Source: Mollicutes bacterium
Lineage (GTDB): Bacteria > Bacillota_I > Bacilli_A > Izemoplasmatales > Izemoplasmataceae
Assembly: GCA_003568315.1 (NCBI GenBank)
Contig: PWYL01000069.1
Coordinates: forward strand, 1-35,261
DNA: 35,261 nt
Direction: 5' to 3'
Positions 25,167 through 32,538 of the stretch are shown in pieces. The notes beneath the pieces were generated by a model, which was not told where the DNA came from, ran no database searches, and saw nothing but the letters and a program-made list of their open reading frames with translations. The number at the start of each line of letters is the position of its first letter. The stretch's first letter is position 1. The position numbers and the translations under genes are program-made.

Positions 25167-25748
25167 GTGAAACGTTTCGCAACAAAATGGGGCATCGTCA
25201 ACATCGTGCTGGGTGTGGCGCTCATCGCCCTCGCCGTGGTCGCTCAGCTCGCTACCGACTGGATGGAGGAGGGTGTCCGCTGGGTCGTCGTGGCCGTCAT
25301 CGTGGTTTTCAGCCTTCTCCGCTTCAACCGTGATTTCAAGCACTACAAGGACAAAAACGCGCAGCTCATACTCGTCTGTGAGCTCGTACTCGCCCTGGCG
25401 GCGGCATTGGTGGTCATACCCGCCATCGGCTGGCAGACATCATTAGCCATCGGCTTCGTCCTCTACATCCGGGGATTCGCGTATTTTCTCATCATGCAGC
25501 TCACGGGCAGGAAGTCCATCTTCCGGAACTTCATCATCTACATGGTCGTCTTGACCTTGGGTGCCTATGTCCTTTTCAGCGGGGAGGATTTCGCCGACAT
25601 CATCCAGTGGATCATCTTCGCCCTCATCGTAGTTTACGGCGCTTTCCTGCTTGGCTATGGCATCAGGGATGTCATGGAGAAACAGAAGCAAAAACCCAAG
25701 AAAGAGAAGAAGCCGAAAGAGAAGAAAGAAGAGAAAGAATCAAAATAA
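25167..25748 (+). CDS. Six-helix membrane protein, HdeD/DUF308-like, second copy
   Basis: A 193-residue membrane protein with about six helices (for example WGIVNIVLGVALIALAVVA, VRWVVVAVIVVFSLLRF, LILVCELVLALAAALVVI, LAIGFVLYIRGFAYFLI, FIIYMVVLTLGAYVLF and IIQWIIFALIVVYGAFLLGY) and a very basic/acidic tail (KQKQKPKKEKKPKEKKEEKESK). It shares layout and local patterns with the protein at 23829-24485 (FVLYIRG versus FVLIARG; both followed by a short loop), so the two are probably paralogues. GGGGAGGA precedes the GTG start. It is the likely target of the upstream MarR regulator; role unknown, possibly membrane stress. Confidence 0.82.
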   Translation: MKRFATKWGIVNIVLGVALIALAVVAQLATDWMEEGVRWVVVAVIVVFSLLRFNRDFKHYKDKNAQLILVCELVLALAAALVVIPAIGWQTSLAIGFVLYIRGFAYFLIMQLTGRKSIFRNFIIYMVVLTLGAYVLFSGEDFADIIQWIIFALIVVYGAFLLGYGIRDVMEKQKQKPKKEKKPKEKKEEKESK

Positions 25749-25775
25749 TCAGCCATTACACATAGGAGGAGTTTC

Positions 25776-26837
25776 ATGCGCAAGATTCTCAAAGACATGT
25801 CGAGCCTGAACGGCATCCCCGGCAATGAAGGGGAAGTCCGAAGCTACATGCAGAAAAGAATGGAAGGCAAGGCCGAGGTCTCGTTCGACAATCTCGGAAG
25901 CGTCATCGGCAAGTTGGTCGGCCGGGCCGACGGTCCGCGAGTCATGGTCGCCGGCCACATGGACGAAGTGGGTTTCATCGTCACGAAGATCACCGATGAA
26001 GGCTACATCAAGTTCATTCCCGCCGGCGGCTGGTGGAGTCAGGTCATGCTCGCGCAACAGCTCGTCATCACCACCCGCGACAACAAGAAGATTCGTGGCG
26101 TCATCGGCTCCAAAGCGCCCCACATCCTGAAACCCGAGGACCGCAAGAAACCCGTCGACATCGAGGACATGTACATCGACATCGGGGTGAAAGACAAAGA
26201 GGAGGCCGAAAAGACCGGCATCCGCCTGGGTGACATGATCACACCCTTCATCGACCCCGTGGAACTTTCCAACAAAAAATATCTCCTCGGCAAGGCCTGG
26301 GACAACCGTGTGGGCTGCGCCGCGGCCATCGACGTCTTGGAAGAAATCGCGGGGAATGACCATCCGAACGTCTATTACGGTGTCGGCACCGTGCAGGAGG
26401 AAGTCGGGCTCCGGGGTGCCATGACGAGCGCCTATTCCATCGATCCCGACATCGGCATCGCCGTCGACACCACCGTCGCCCACGACTTCCCCAAAGGCTC
26501 GAAGGAGACCGTCCTCGGCGAAGGTGTGGGCATCATGATCACCGATTCTTCCATGGTCGGCCACAAAGGGCTCCGTGATTTTGTCGTCGACATCGCCGAG
26601 AAACACGACATCCCCTACCAGCTCACCTATCTCAAGCGCGGCGGCACGGACGGCGGCACCATCCATCTCACCCGTTCGGGCGTTCCCTCCATCGCACTCT
26701 GTGTACCGGTACGTTATCTCCACTCGCACACCTCCGTCATGCACGATGACGATTATGACGCCATGGTCCGCCTCGTGACCGAGGTTGTCAAGGCCTTGGA
26801 CAAAGAGGCCGTCCAACGGATCACCTACGGCGATTGA
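25776..26837 (+). CDS. M42 family metallo-aminopeptidase
   Basis: A 353-residue M42 aminopeptidase (YsdC/FrvX/PepA-type), usually a tetrahedral dodecamer that degrades peptides in the cytosol. Metal ligands and catalytic residues are present: His61 and Asp63 (GHMDEVG), Asp176 (KAWDNRVG), Glu208 and Glu209 (VQEEVGLRGA), Asp231 (AVDTTVAHD), and a His in RYLHSHTS (313-319). The GGTDGG segment near residue 290 is also typical. AGGAGGAG precedes the ATG. It is the third cytosolic peptidase of the window with the two M29 enzymes, suggesting that the organism uses peptides. Confidence 0.95.
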   Translation: MRKILKDMSSLNGIPGNEGEVRSYMQKRMEGKAEVSFDNLGSVIGKLVGRADGPRVMVAGHMDEVGFIVTKITDEGYIKFIPAGGWWSQVMLAQQLVITTRDNKKIRGVIGSKAPHILKPEDRKKPVDIEDMYIDIGVKDKEEAEKTGIRLGDMITPFIDPVELSNKKYLLGKAWDNRVGCAAAIDVLEEIAGNDHPNVYYGVGTVQEEVGLRGAMTSAYSIDPDIGIAVDTTVAHDFPKGSKETVLGEGVGIMITDSSMVGHKGLRDFVVDIAEKHDIPYQLTYLKRGGTDGGTIHLTRSGVPSIALCVPVRYLHSHTSVMHDDDYDAMVRLVTEVVKALDKEAVQRITYGD

Positions 26838-26846
26838 GGTTTTCTC

Positions 26847-27389
26847 ATGCGTGTCATCGGGGGAAGATTCAAGAGTCGCCGGCTGAAGTTCATGAAGGAA
26901 GGGCCCACAAGGAGCACCAAGGACAGGGTCAAAGAGACGCTTTTCAACATGCTTCCGCCACTCGGAGACAGACACCGGGCCCTGGATCTCTTCGCCGGAA
27001 GCGGCGCACTGGGCATCGAAGCGGTCTCGCGGGGCACGAGCCATTGCGATTTCATCGAGTCCGACCATGACGCCTTCGTCATGTTGGAAGAGAATGTCAA
27101 GACGCTCGGCATCGAGAACGAGTGCCATATTATCGATGCGGCATCGGAAGACGCCATTCACGCCTTGCCAGAACCCTATGATTTCGTCATCCTCGATCCT
27201 CCCTACGGCAGAGGGCTCATCGATTGGGCGCTCGAGGCGTTGGAAGAGAAGGGGCTCATGGCAAAAGACGCCCTCGTCGCAATCCTTTCCGGCAAGAGGG
27301 AACAATTCGACATCCCCCCGACTCTTGACGTCAACAAGACCCGGGATGTCGGCGTGACGAGAATCACAATCCTGAAACGGAGTGGCTGA
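26847..27389 (+). CDS. rsmD: 16S rRNA (guanine(966)-N(2))-methyltransferase
   Basis: SAM-dependent methylation of G966 in 16S rRNA. The 180-residue protein begins with MRVIGGRFKSRRL and has PTRSTKDRVKETLFNML, the SAM-binding motif DLFAGSGALGIEA (47-59) and the catalytic LDPPYGRG. Normal length. It lies nine bases after the M42 gene and one base before coaD; rsmD-coaD is a widely conserved pair. Confidence 0.95.
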   Translation: MRVIGGRFKSRRLKFMKEGPTRSTKDRVKETLFNMLPPLGDRHRALDLFAGSGALGIEAVSRGTSHCDFIESDHDAFVMLEENVKTLGIENECHIIDAASEDAIHALPEPYDFVILDPPYGRGLIDWALEALEEKGLMAKDALVAILSGKREQFDIPPTLDVNKTRDVGVTRITILKRSG

Positions 27390-27390
27390 G

Positions 27391-27888
27391 ATGAAGAAGG
27401 GACTCTATCCCGGCAGTTTCGACCCCATAACCTATGGCCATATCGACATCGTCGAAAGGGCGTTGAAAATTTTCGACAGACTCTATGTCCTCGTGAGCGT
27501 GAATCCCCACAAGAAGACGCTTTTCACCAAGGAAGAGCGCCTTTGGATGGTGAAAGAGGCCTTGAAGGACCACGGAGAAAGAATCGAAGTCCTCACGAGC
27601 GAGACCCTCACCGTCACACACGCGAAAAATTTGGGAGCATCCCATATCGTGCGGGGTCTAAGGGTGCTCACCGATTTCGAGTACGAGTTCCAGATGACAC
27701 ACGCCAACCGGAATCTCGACCGTTCGATCGACACCATCTTCTTCATGACCGACAACAAATACTCCTTCCTCTCGAGCACCGCCGCGAAGGAGATCGCCCG
27801 GTTCGAAGGGGACCTTTCCGACTTCGCCCCGTCCTTCATCATCGAGCGGATCAAGGGAAAATACCGTACAGATAAGCCGCGGGATTGA
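27391..27888 (+). CDS. coaD: Phosphopantetheine adenylyltransferase
   Basis: Catalyses the penultimate step of coenzyme A synthesis. The 165-residue protein has GSFDPITYGH (8-17), the substrate-binding GLRVLTDFEYEFQMTHANR and the C-terminal SSTAAKEIARFEGDLSDFAP, all diagnostic. The ATG at 27391, one base after the rsmD stop, has GGAGTGG upstream; an in-frame GTG nine bases earlier overlaps that site. The terminator starts within the last codons. Confidence 0.96.
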   Translation: MKKGLYPGSFDPITYGHIDIVERALKIFDRLYVLVSVNPHKKTLFTKEERLWMVKEALKDHGERIEVLTSETLTVTHAKNLGASHIVRGLRVLTDFEYEFQMTHANRNLDRSIDTIFFMTDNKYSFLSSTAAKEIARFEGDLSDFAPSFIIERIKGKYRTDKPRD

Positions 27889-27904
27889 TCCGCGGCTTTT
27901 TTTA
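27874..27904 (+). terminator. Intrinsic terminator of rsmD-coaD
   Basis: AAGCCGCGG (27874-27882) pairs with CCGCGGCTT (27890-27898), followed by a T run; the left arm lies in the last coaD codons. Confidence 0.92.
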
Positions 27905-27939
27905 TGTGTTTTCCCCTGTCCTTTTATTTAGAAAAATGT

Positions 27940-27945
27940 TAAAAT
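27940..27945 (+). promoter_or_regulatory. Extended -10 promoter of the fur-like gene
   Basis: TGT precedes TAAAAT, with a T/A-rich stretch upstream but no clear -35. The start would be near 27952, giving a very short leader. Confidence 0.5.
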
Positions 27946-27962
27946 GATGGCAGGTGATGGAT

Positions 27963-28439
27963 ATGGATGTGAAAGAACGGATCTTCAACGAGCTCCGCAA
28001 GCAGAATGTCCGCATTACAAGGCAACGCCGGGCGATCATCGATGTGTTGGAGGGGAAACACCTCACCATCCAGGAAATCCACAGCGAACTGAAAAACCGG
28101 GGTTTTTACAATCTGGGCACAGTCTACAACAATATCGACTTCCTCATCGACCACAAGATCGTGACGGAGATCTATATCAACGGGAAGAAGCACTACGACC
28201 TCACCATCGACGAGAGCTCCCACACCGCCGACAGTCACATCCATGTGACCTGCCGCGTCAACAACAACATCATCGAGATCAACGAAAGCGACATCTTCGC
28301 GACGATCAAGAACCATCGCATCTTCAAGAACTTCAACATCGACAAGCTGCAGATCGTCGTCGAAGGGACCTGCAAGCACTATGACACGGAAAAGTGCAAG
28401 CAGGACGACGCCTGTTTCATCGAGAGACTTTCGGAATGA
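27963..28439 (+). CDS. Fur family transcriptional regulator with altered metal site
   Basis: A 158-residue Fur-family regulator. The N-terminal winged helix has the usual RITRQRRAIIDVL, LTIQEIHSEL and GTVYNNIDFLIDHKIV. The dimerisation half is divergent: where Fur, Zur and PerR have a His-rich stretch and CxxCG, this protein has SHTADSHIHVTCRVNNN, keeping Cys97 but replacing the second Cys (position 100) by Asn. Three Cys remain near the end (137, 145, 151) in an unusual spacing. The sensed metal or signal cannot be assigned. ATG at 27963 is chosen with AGGTGAT upstream; GTG 27954 and ATG 27957 are alternatives. No obvious target gene is adjacent. Confidence 0.85.
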   Translation: MDVKERIFNELRKQNVRITRQRRAIIDVLEGKHLTIQEIHSELKNRGFYNLGTVYNNIDFLIDHKIVTEIYINGKKHYDLTIDESSHTADSHIHVTCRVNNNIIEINESDIFATIKNHRIFKNFNIDKLQIVVEGTCKHYDTEKCKQDDACFIERLSE

Positions 28440-28450
28440 GGACATGACGA

Positions 28451-28475
28451 AAGCCGCCCGCGGGCGGCTTTTTTT
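28451..28475. terminator. Terminator between fur-like gene and patB-like gene
   Basis: AAGCCGCCCG with CGGGCGGCTT form a perfect 20-base palindrome followed by seven T on the plus strand; it lies between convergent genes and may act on both. Confidence 0.88.
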
Positions 28476-28511
28476 ATAGGTGTCCGGATGCCGGCCGAAA
28501 TCCTGCGGGGT

Positions 28512-29672
28512 TCAGATATGCCCAAAGACTTCTTTCATCCGCAAAAGCCCTTCTTCGAGCTGCTCTTTCGAACAGGCGAGATTGACCCGGAGGAAGTTTT
28601 CACCCTCTTTGCCATAGACACCGCCGGCGGCGACGACGATGCCCACCTCGGCGAGTCTTTTCGCGGCCTCTTCGCCCGTGAGACCGAAAGAGGAAACATC
28701 CACCCAGGCGAGATAGGTCCCTTCGAGGCGGGCGACAAAGACATCTTCATTCCAGGCTCTGAAGGCATCAACAAGCATATCGTAGTTTTCCTTGACATGG
28801 GCGTTTTGCGCATCCACCCAGTAGTCGCATACGGTGTAGGCGGCCTTCAAGGCTTCCATGGCGAGGAGATTCGGTGAACCGAGGAAGAGACTCCGCATGA
28901 TGTTTTTCGTTTTCCTTCGCAATGCGCCATTCTCGATGAGGATGTTCGCCGAATGGAGACCGGCGATATTGAAGGTCTTGCTCGGGGCGGTGACGACGGC
29001 GAGCCTCTCGTAATCGCCGAAGAACTCCCCCATGGAGGTGAAGGTGTGGCCCTCCATGATGATGTCGGCATGGATCTCGTCGCTCAAAAGATAGACATTG
29101 TGTTTTTCACAGAGTGCGAGAAGCCGTCCGAGCTCGGCTTTCGTCCAGACCCTGCCGACGGGATTGTGCGGACTGCAGAGCACCATCGCTTCCACACCGC
29201 TTGCGAACTTTCTTTCGAGGTCGGAAAAATCCATGACGAAGCGGCCGTTCTCTTTTTGCAAGGAACTTTTGACAAGGATACGTCCGCTCGCTTCGGCGAG
29301 GGGCGGGAAGTTGTTGTAGACGGGGGTCTGGATGAGAATCTTCGCTCCCTTTTTTGTGCAGGCGCGGATCATGACCGCGAGTGCGGTCAGAACCTTCGGG
29401 GCGGGAAGAATCCATTCCTTCTTTGTGGTGAGGCCGTATCTACGCTTCATGAAGTTCTTGACGGCGTCAAAATAGGCCTCATCCGCCAGGGTGTAGCCGT
29501 AGGCGCCGTGTTTGATACGCCTTTGCAAAGCCGCTTTCACTTCTTTCGGGGCTTCATAGTCGGAATCGGCGACGCTGAAGACGAGAACGTCGTCACGGCC
29601 CACGGCTTTTCGGGCCATCTCCCATTTCGCTGCGGCGGTGTTCTTACGGTCGAGGGTGGAGAAATCGTCCAT
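28512..29672 (-). CDS. patB: PLP-dependent aminotransferase/C-S lyase, MalY/PatB family
   Basis: A 386-residue fold-type I PLP enzyme of the cystathionine beta-lyase PatB/MalY branch, which cleaves C-S bonds of cystathionine or cysteine conjugates. The PLP lysine is Lys232 in APSKTFNIAGLHSAN; SPHNPVGRVW (167-176) and the Asp198 of LLSDEIHAD bind the cofactor. The N-terminal VFSVADSDYEAP replaces the more common MWVADMDF motif. ATG at 29672 is preceded by AAAAGGAG eight bases before; an upstream GTG overlaps that site. It has its own promoter (TTGCAA, 16 bases, TACAAT on the minus strand at 29711-29738). Family is sure; substrate is inferred. Confidence 0.92.
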   Translation of the reverse strand: MDDFSTLDRKNTAAAKWEMARKAVGRDDVLVFSVADSDYEAPKEVKAALQRRIKHGAYGYTLADEAYFDAVKNFMKRRYGLTTKKEWILPAPKVLTALAVMIRACTKKGAKILIQTPVYNNFPPLAEASGRILVKSSLQKENGRFVMDFSDLERKFASGVEAMVLCSPHNPVGRVWTKAELGRLLALCEKHNVYLLSDEIHADIIMEGHTFTSMGEFFGDYERLAVVTAPSKTFNIAGLHSANILIENGALRRKTKNIMRSLFLGSPNLLAMEALKAAYTVCDYWVDAQNAHVKENYDMLVDAFRAWNEDVFVARLEGTYLAWVDVSSFGLTGEEAAKRLAEVGIVVAAGGVYGKEGENFLRVNLACSKEQLEEGLLRMKEVFGHI

Positions 29673-29710
29673 GGTATGCACTCCTTTTCATGATGGAGGG
29701 GTCCAGGAAC

Positions 29711-29738
29711 ATTGTAGCATTATCCGGAAACTTTGCAA
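29711..29738 (-). promoter_or_regulatory. Promoter of the patB-like gene
   Basis: On the minus strand TTGCAA and TACAAT are 16 bases apart, with TGC before the -10, about 40 bases upstream of the start. Confidence 0.7.
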
Positions 29739-29881
29739 TCCCCGGGTTGCCGTCTCCTCGTCGGGACGTCTTTTTCCAAGGTGTGCTTTCCCTCCGCCGA
29801 AAAGAGGATCCCTCTTGAGAACGGATGCATATGGATGCGAAACCCGGGACCCCGCGAGGTCCTTCCCGGTAGGCGGCACGC

Positions 29882-29911
29882 TTTACAAAGGGAGGCTTCC
29901 TGATATATACT
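29882..29911 (+). promoter_or_regulatory. Promoter of tRNA-Thr
   Basis: TTTACA (29882-29887) and TATACT (29906-29911), 18 bases apart, 32 bases before the tRNA. Confidence 0.65.
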
Positions 29912-29943
29912 TATGGTGGTCACGAGGGAAAGGACTTGTTGCC

Positions 29944-30019
29944 GCCGAAATAGCTCAGTTGGTAGAGCAGCTGTCTCGTAATCAGCAGGTCGCAGGTTCG
30001 AGTCCTGTTTTCGGCACCA
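29944..30019 (+). tRNA. tRNA-Thr (anticodon CGT)
   Basis: A 76-nt cloverleaf: acceptor GCCGAAA/TTTCGGC, D arm GCTC/GAGC, anticodon loop CTCGTAA giving CGT, T arm around TTCGAGT, discriminator A and encoded CCA. The anticodon stem has a T-T mismatch next to the loop (31-39); the other pairs are intact. Confidence 0.95.
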
Positions 30020-30025
30020 TCAGCC

Positions 30026-30056
30026 AAAAAAAAGCGGGAAAATCCCGCTTTCCCTA
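30026..30056. terminator. Bidirectional terminator between tRNA-Thr and aldo/keto reductase
   Basis: AAAGCGGGA (30031-30039) pairs with TCCCGCTTT (30043-30051). An A run before it gives the T run on the minus strand; on the plus strand the T run is weaker. Confidence 0.8.
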
Positions 30057-30068
30057 TTTTTTATGGGT

Positions 30069-30875
30069 TCATTTCACGATACTTTCCATGTCTTCTTGTT
30101 CGAGATGGAAATCGAAAATCTCGATGTTCTCTTTGATCCTTTCGGGGTTCTTCGACTTCGGCAGGGGGAGGAAGCCCTGCTGGTAGTGCCAGCGCAAGAC
30201 GACTTGCGCCACGGTGCGGTTCTTTCCCGCCGCGATTTCTCCGAGGTGTTTCGCGGAGAAGACCCTCCCTTGGGCCAGAGGGGAATACGATTGGATGACG
30301 ATGTCTCTTTCTCGGCAGTAGGCGATGGTCTCTTTGGGCACGTGGAAGGGATGGATCTCGATCTGGTTCACCATCGGTGTGATGTCGGCTTCCTTGATGA
30401 GGGCATCGAGATGGACGGGCTCGAAATTGGAAACCCCGATCGAGCGGATCCTCCGCTCCCTGTAGAGGTCTTCCATGGCCCGCCAGGAAGCGATGTTCGC
30501 CTCCATGTATTCCATGCCTTCGCCGCGTGCGCCCCAAGGTTTCGGTGAATGGATGAGATAGAGGTCGATATAGTTCGTGTCAAGCTTCTCAAGCGAAGCC
30601 TCGAAGGCTCTGAGCGTCTCTTCGTAGCCTTTCGTCTCCGCGGCGAGTTTCGTGGTGATGAGGACGTCCTTTCTGTCGAGGCCGGATTCACCGATGGCTT
30701 TCCCGACGCCTTTCTCGTTGCCATAGAGCGAGGCGGTGTCGATGAGACGATACCCCGCGTCGATGGCCTCGATGACGGCTTGTTCGACCTCTTTCCCTTC
30801 TGTTAGAAGCCACGTGCCGAAACCGATGGCGGGAAGCATTAGTCCGTTTTTGAGCTTGTGTTTCCTCTCGCGCAC
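30069..30875 (-). CDS. Aldo/keto reductase
   Basis: A 268-residue NAD(P)H-dependent oxidoreductase of the AKR superfamily, reducing aldehydes and ketones in the cytosol. The catalytic tetrad is complete: Asp46, Tyr51, Lys76 and His109 (DTASLYGNE, TTKL, LIHSP). Further motifs are GFGTW, IGVSNFEPVHLD, NQIEIHPF and the cofactor-binding PLPKSKNPERIKEN. It resembles the AKR5-type 2,5-diketo-gluconate reductase/YvgN group in length. The GTG start follows AAGGGGGA by six bases. It has its own promoter on the minus strand (30911-30938). Confidence 0.94.
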   Translation of the reverse strand: MRERKHKLKNGLMLPAIGFGTWLLTEGKEVEQAVIEAIDAGYRLIDTASLYGNEKGVGKAIGESGLDRKDVLITTKLAAETKGYEETLRAFEASLEKLDTNYIDLYLIHSPKPWGARGEGMEYMEANIASWRAMEDLYRERRIRSIGVSNFEPVHLDALIKEADITPMVNQIEIHPFHVPKETIAYCRERDIVIQSYSPLAQGRVFSAKHLGEIAAGKNRTVAQVVLRWHYQQGFLPLPKSKNPERIKENIEIFDFHLEQEDMESIVK

Positions 30876-30910
30876 GGCGATTCCCCCTTCGTGTCCCTTG
30901 TATGTTTCCC

Positions 30911-30938
30911 ATTATAGCCGCGAAAAGTGAAAAGACAA
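30911..30938 (-). promoter_or_regulatory. Promoter of the aldo/keto reductase gene
   Basis: On the minus strand TTGTCT and TATAAT are 16 bases apart, about 35 bases before the GTG start. Confidence 0.75.
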
Positions 30939-30969
30939 GTACGGAAAAGAATTTTTTCCATGACGGCGG

Positions 30970-31004
30970 AGAAAATAACGACCGCGAGTGTGACTCGCGG
31001 TCGT
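30970..31004 (-). terminator. Terminator of padR
   Basis: ACGACCGCGAGT pairs with ACTCGCGGTCGT around a 3-nt loop; on the minus strand it is followed by TTATTTTC. Confidence 0.75.
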
Positions 31005-31016
31005 CCAAAGAAGGGT

Positions 31017-31345
31017 TCAATGCGGGTCTTGGTCCAGGATTCTTTCGAGATTGTCCTTGGCCTTGTCCCAAGAAGCGCGACGTTTCTCGAGATGGTTCCG
31101 TCCTTCCTCGGTGAGGGAGTAGTATTTCCTTTCCTTGCCGGTCCCCCCTTTTTCCAGTAGGTGGAGATGAAACCCTCTCTTTGCAGGCGTTTGAATGTGG
31201 TATAGAGAGTGGCTTCCGTGAACTGGAAGGCTCCGTCCGTGAGTGTCATCACGGTCTTGTTGATCGCGTAGCCGTAGGAGTCTTTCTTCTCGAGGATGGA
31301 AAGGACAATCATGTCGAAATGATCCCGAAGCAGATTGCCCTCCAT
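31017..31345 (-). pseudogene. PadR family regulator, frameshifted in an A5-G6 run
   Basis: The first half, in one frame, is a normal PadR winged helix: DHFDMIVLSILEKKDSYGYAI, then FQFTEATLYTTFKRLQREGFISTYW. The family's next segment appears only in the frame one base back: EKGGTGKERKYYSLTEEGRN, ending DNLERILDQDPH and a stop at 31017-31019. The two frames meet at the A5-G6 run near 31140-31150 (minus strand GGAAAAAGGGGGGACC). With one additional base the gene would code for 109 residues, the usual size. It may be a real mutation, an indel in the read data, or a programmed -1 shift, since the run contains a slippery G-GGG-GGA in the right phase. Unshifted, the frame continues into the neighbour with unrelated sequence. 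Confidence 0.75.
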
Positions 31346-31364
31346 ACCTAACCTGTCAAGGTAT
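31344..31364 (-). promoter_or_regulatory. Candidate PadR operator at the padR start
   Basis: Perfect inverted repeat ATACCT-N9-AGGTAT overlapping the padR start codon and the region after a TTGACA-type -35 (minus strand, 31386-31391). Position fits autoregulation. The -10 is weak (TTTATA). Confidence 0.5.
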
Positions 31365-31402
31365 AAAGATATATTTCCCGGGTATTGTCAATCAAGGGAT
31401 TT

Positions 31403-31903
31403 CTACTTGGTGAAGGCCGCTTCCTGACTTGCGACGAGGTGGGCGAGTCCCTTGGCAGTGAGCAAGATGAAGAATACGGCCGAACTCCAAGCGAGATAGG
31501 TCTCGAAACCGGGATCGATGGTCATGCCGATGGTCTCGTCGGCACCGACTCTTCCTCCCATGACAAAAAGCGCCACAAACCAGCCGAAGAAAGTGATGAT
31601 CGGCCATGCAGCCGAACGGATGCGTTTCAAGAAAAGAAGGAGAAGGATGATTACAGAAATAACGGTCACGAGGAGAATTTCTCCGCCGATGAGACGTCGG
31701 TTGCCTTCGGCGACCGTCTCCCAAAAAACAACGGGTAGGATGCCGTCGAGAATCAAGGGCGTGGTCGTAGCGGTATCATGCAGGGTGTATGTCAAAGGGA
31801 AGAAGAGGCCGCCCACGGAGATCATCGCCGCATAAACGGCGAAAACCATGGCCGAGAAAGTTTTGTCTATCTTCTTCGCGAGAGTCCCGCGTCTTTTCTT
31901 CAA
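31403..31903 (-). CDS. Small four-helix membrane protein, unknown function
   Basis: A 166-residue protein with a basic N-terminus (MKKRRGTLAKK) and about four membrane segments (MVFAVYAAMISVGGLFFPL, ILLVTVISVIILLLLFL, AWPIITFFGWFVALFVMG and YLAWSSAVFFILLTAKGLAHL). No family is recognised. The TTG start is assigned from AAGGGA about nine bases upstream and the abrupt basic start typical of membrane proteins; the evidence for this exact start is moderate. It is followed on the same strand by padR, with a separate padR promoter and operator between, and PadR regulators often control small membrane proteins. Confidence 0.72.
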   Translation of the reverse strand: MKKRRGTLAKKIDKTFSAMVFAVYAAMISVGGLFFPLTYTLHDTATTTPLILDGILPVVFWETVAEGNRRLIGGEILLVTVISVIILLLLFLKRIRSAAWPIITFFGWFVALFVMGGRVGADETIGMTIDPGFETYLAWSSAVFFILLTAKGLAHLVASQEAAFTK

Positions 31904-31974
31904 GAGACATCATCCCTTCATGTATGATGGTATCGATTGGAGACGCATCGTCCTGCGCCGTCTGACACGGTCCC

Positions 31975-32003
31975 ATTGTACAGGAGGGGGAAGGTGCCGT
32001 CAA
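31975..32003 (-). promoter_or_regulatory. Promoter of the four-helix membrane protein gene
   Basis: On the minus strand TTGACG and TACAAT are 17 bases apart; leader of about 65 nt. Confidence 0.7.
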
Positions 32004-32032
32004 GAAAGCCCCATGTGTTCCTTTCCGCTTCC

Positions 32033-32061
32033 TTTACTTTTCCGGGGGCTTGTTTTATAAT
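32033..32061 (+). promoter_or_regulatory. Promoter of tRNA-Arg
   Basis: TTTACT (32033-32038) and TATAAT (32056-32061), 17 bases apart, 27 bases before the tRNA. Confidence 0.75.
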
Positions 32062-32088
32062 TAGTAAGGCGTTTGAAAAGAAAGCCAC

Positions 32089-32164
32089 GTTCCGGTAGCT
32101 CAGGGGACAGAGCAATGGCCTTCTAAGCCATCGGTCGGGGGTTCGAATCCCTCCCGGAACGCCA
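32089..32164 (+). tRNA. tRNA-Arg (anticodon TCT)
   Basis: A 76-nt cloverleaf: acceptor GTTCCGG/CCGGAAC, D arm GCTC/GAGC, anticodon arm ATGGC-CTTCTAA-GCCAT giving TCT, T arm around TTCGAAT, discriminator G and encoded CCA. All stems are intact. The region downstream changes in composition and content, as is common for islands next to tRNA genes. Confidence 0.96.
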
Positions 32165-32177
32165 TACTGTCCTCAAT

Positions 32178-32199
32178 AAAGCCCTTAACGGGGCTTTTT
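32178..32199 (+). terminator. Terminator of tRNA-Arg
   Basis: AAAGCCC (32178-32184) pairs with GGGCTTT (32191-32197), followed by TTTTTG. Confidence 0.85.
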
Positions 32200-32483
32200 G
32201 TTTTGCATCCCTTGAAGAGACCTCATTTCTATGTTTCTTCTGAATATACGACATATGTGCGCTTTGTTTATCCGATGTTAGGTGGTATGTTAAGAATGGA
32301 TATTCATAGCAAATCTCGAAATGCTGTTTATCTCACTCTAAAATCAGTCGGTCCTATATTGGAAATTTGTCACGCTTCGGGAATGGCCACGACATAGTCG
32401 GTCTTTGTGTATGCTAAGACCCAAAAATTTTGTCTTTTGTTACCATAGTTCGTACACCCCTACTGGTTTTTATGATATACCGG
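32200..32483 (+). other. Non-coding A+T-richer stretch
   Basis: No supported gene. The sequence is visibly richer in A and T than the core genes, and only short frames without ribosome binding sites occur. It marks the beginning of the accessory stretch after tRNA-Arg. Confidence 0.55.
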
Positions 32484-32512
32484 TTGTCACAGATGGGATG
32501 GGTGTATACTAT
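32484..32512 (+). promoter_or_regulatory. Promoter of first lipoprotein gene
   Basis: TTGTCA (32484-32489) with overlapping -10 choices TATACT (15 bases) and TACTAT (17 bases). Confidence 0.6.
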
Positions 32513-32538
32513 CCCAAAATAGAGGGAAGGGTGATTTC

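Noticed and set aside
32203-32397. 64-codon open frame after tRNA-Arg
   Set aside because: No ribosome binding site, no recognised pattern, and it begins inside the terminator tail.
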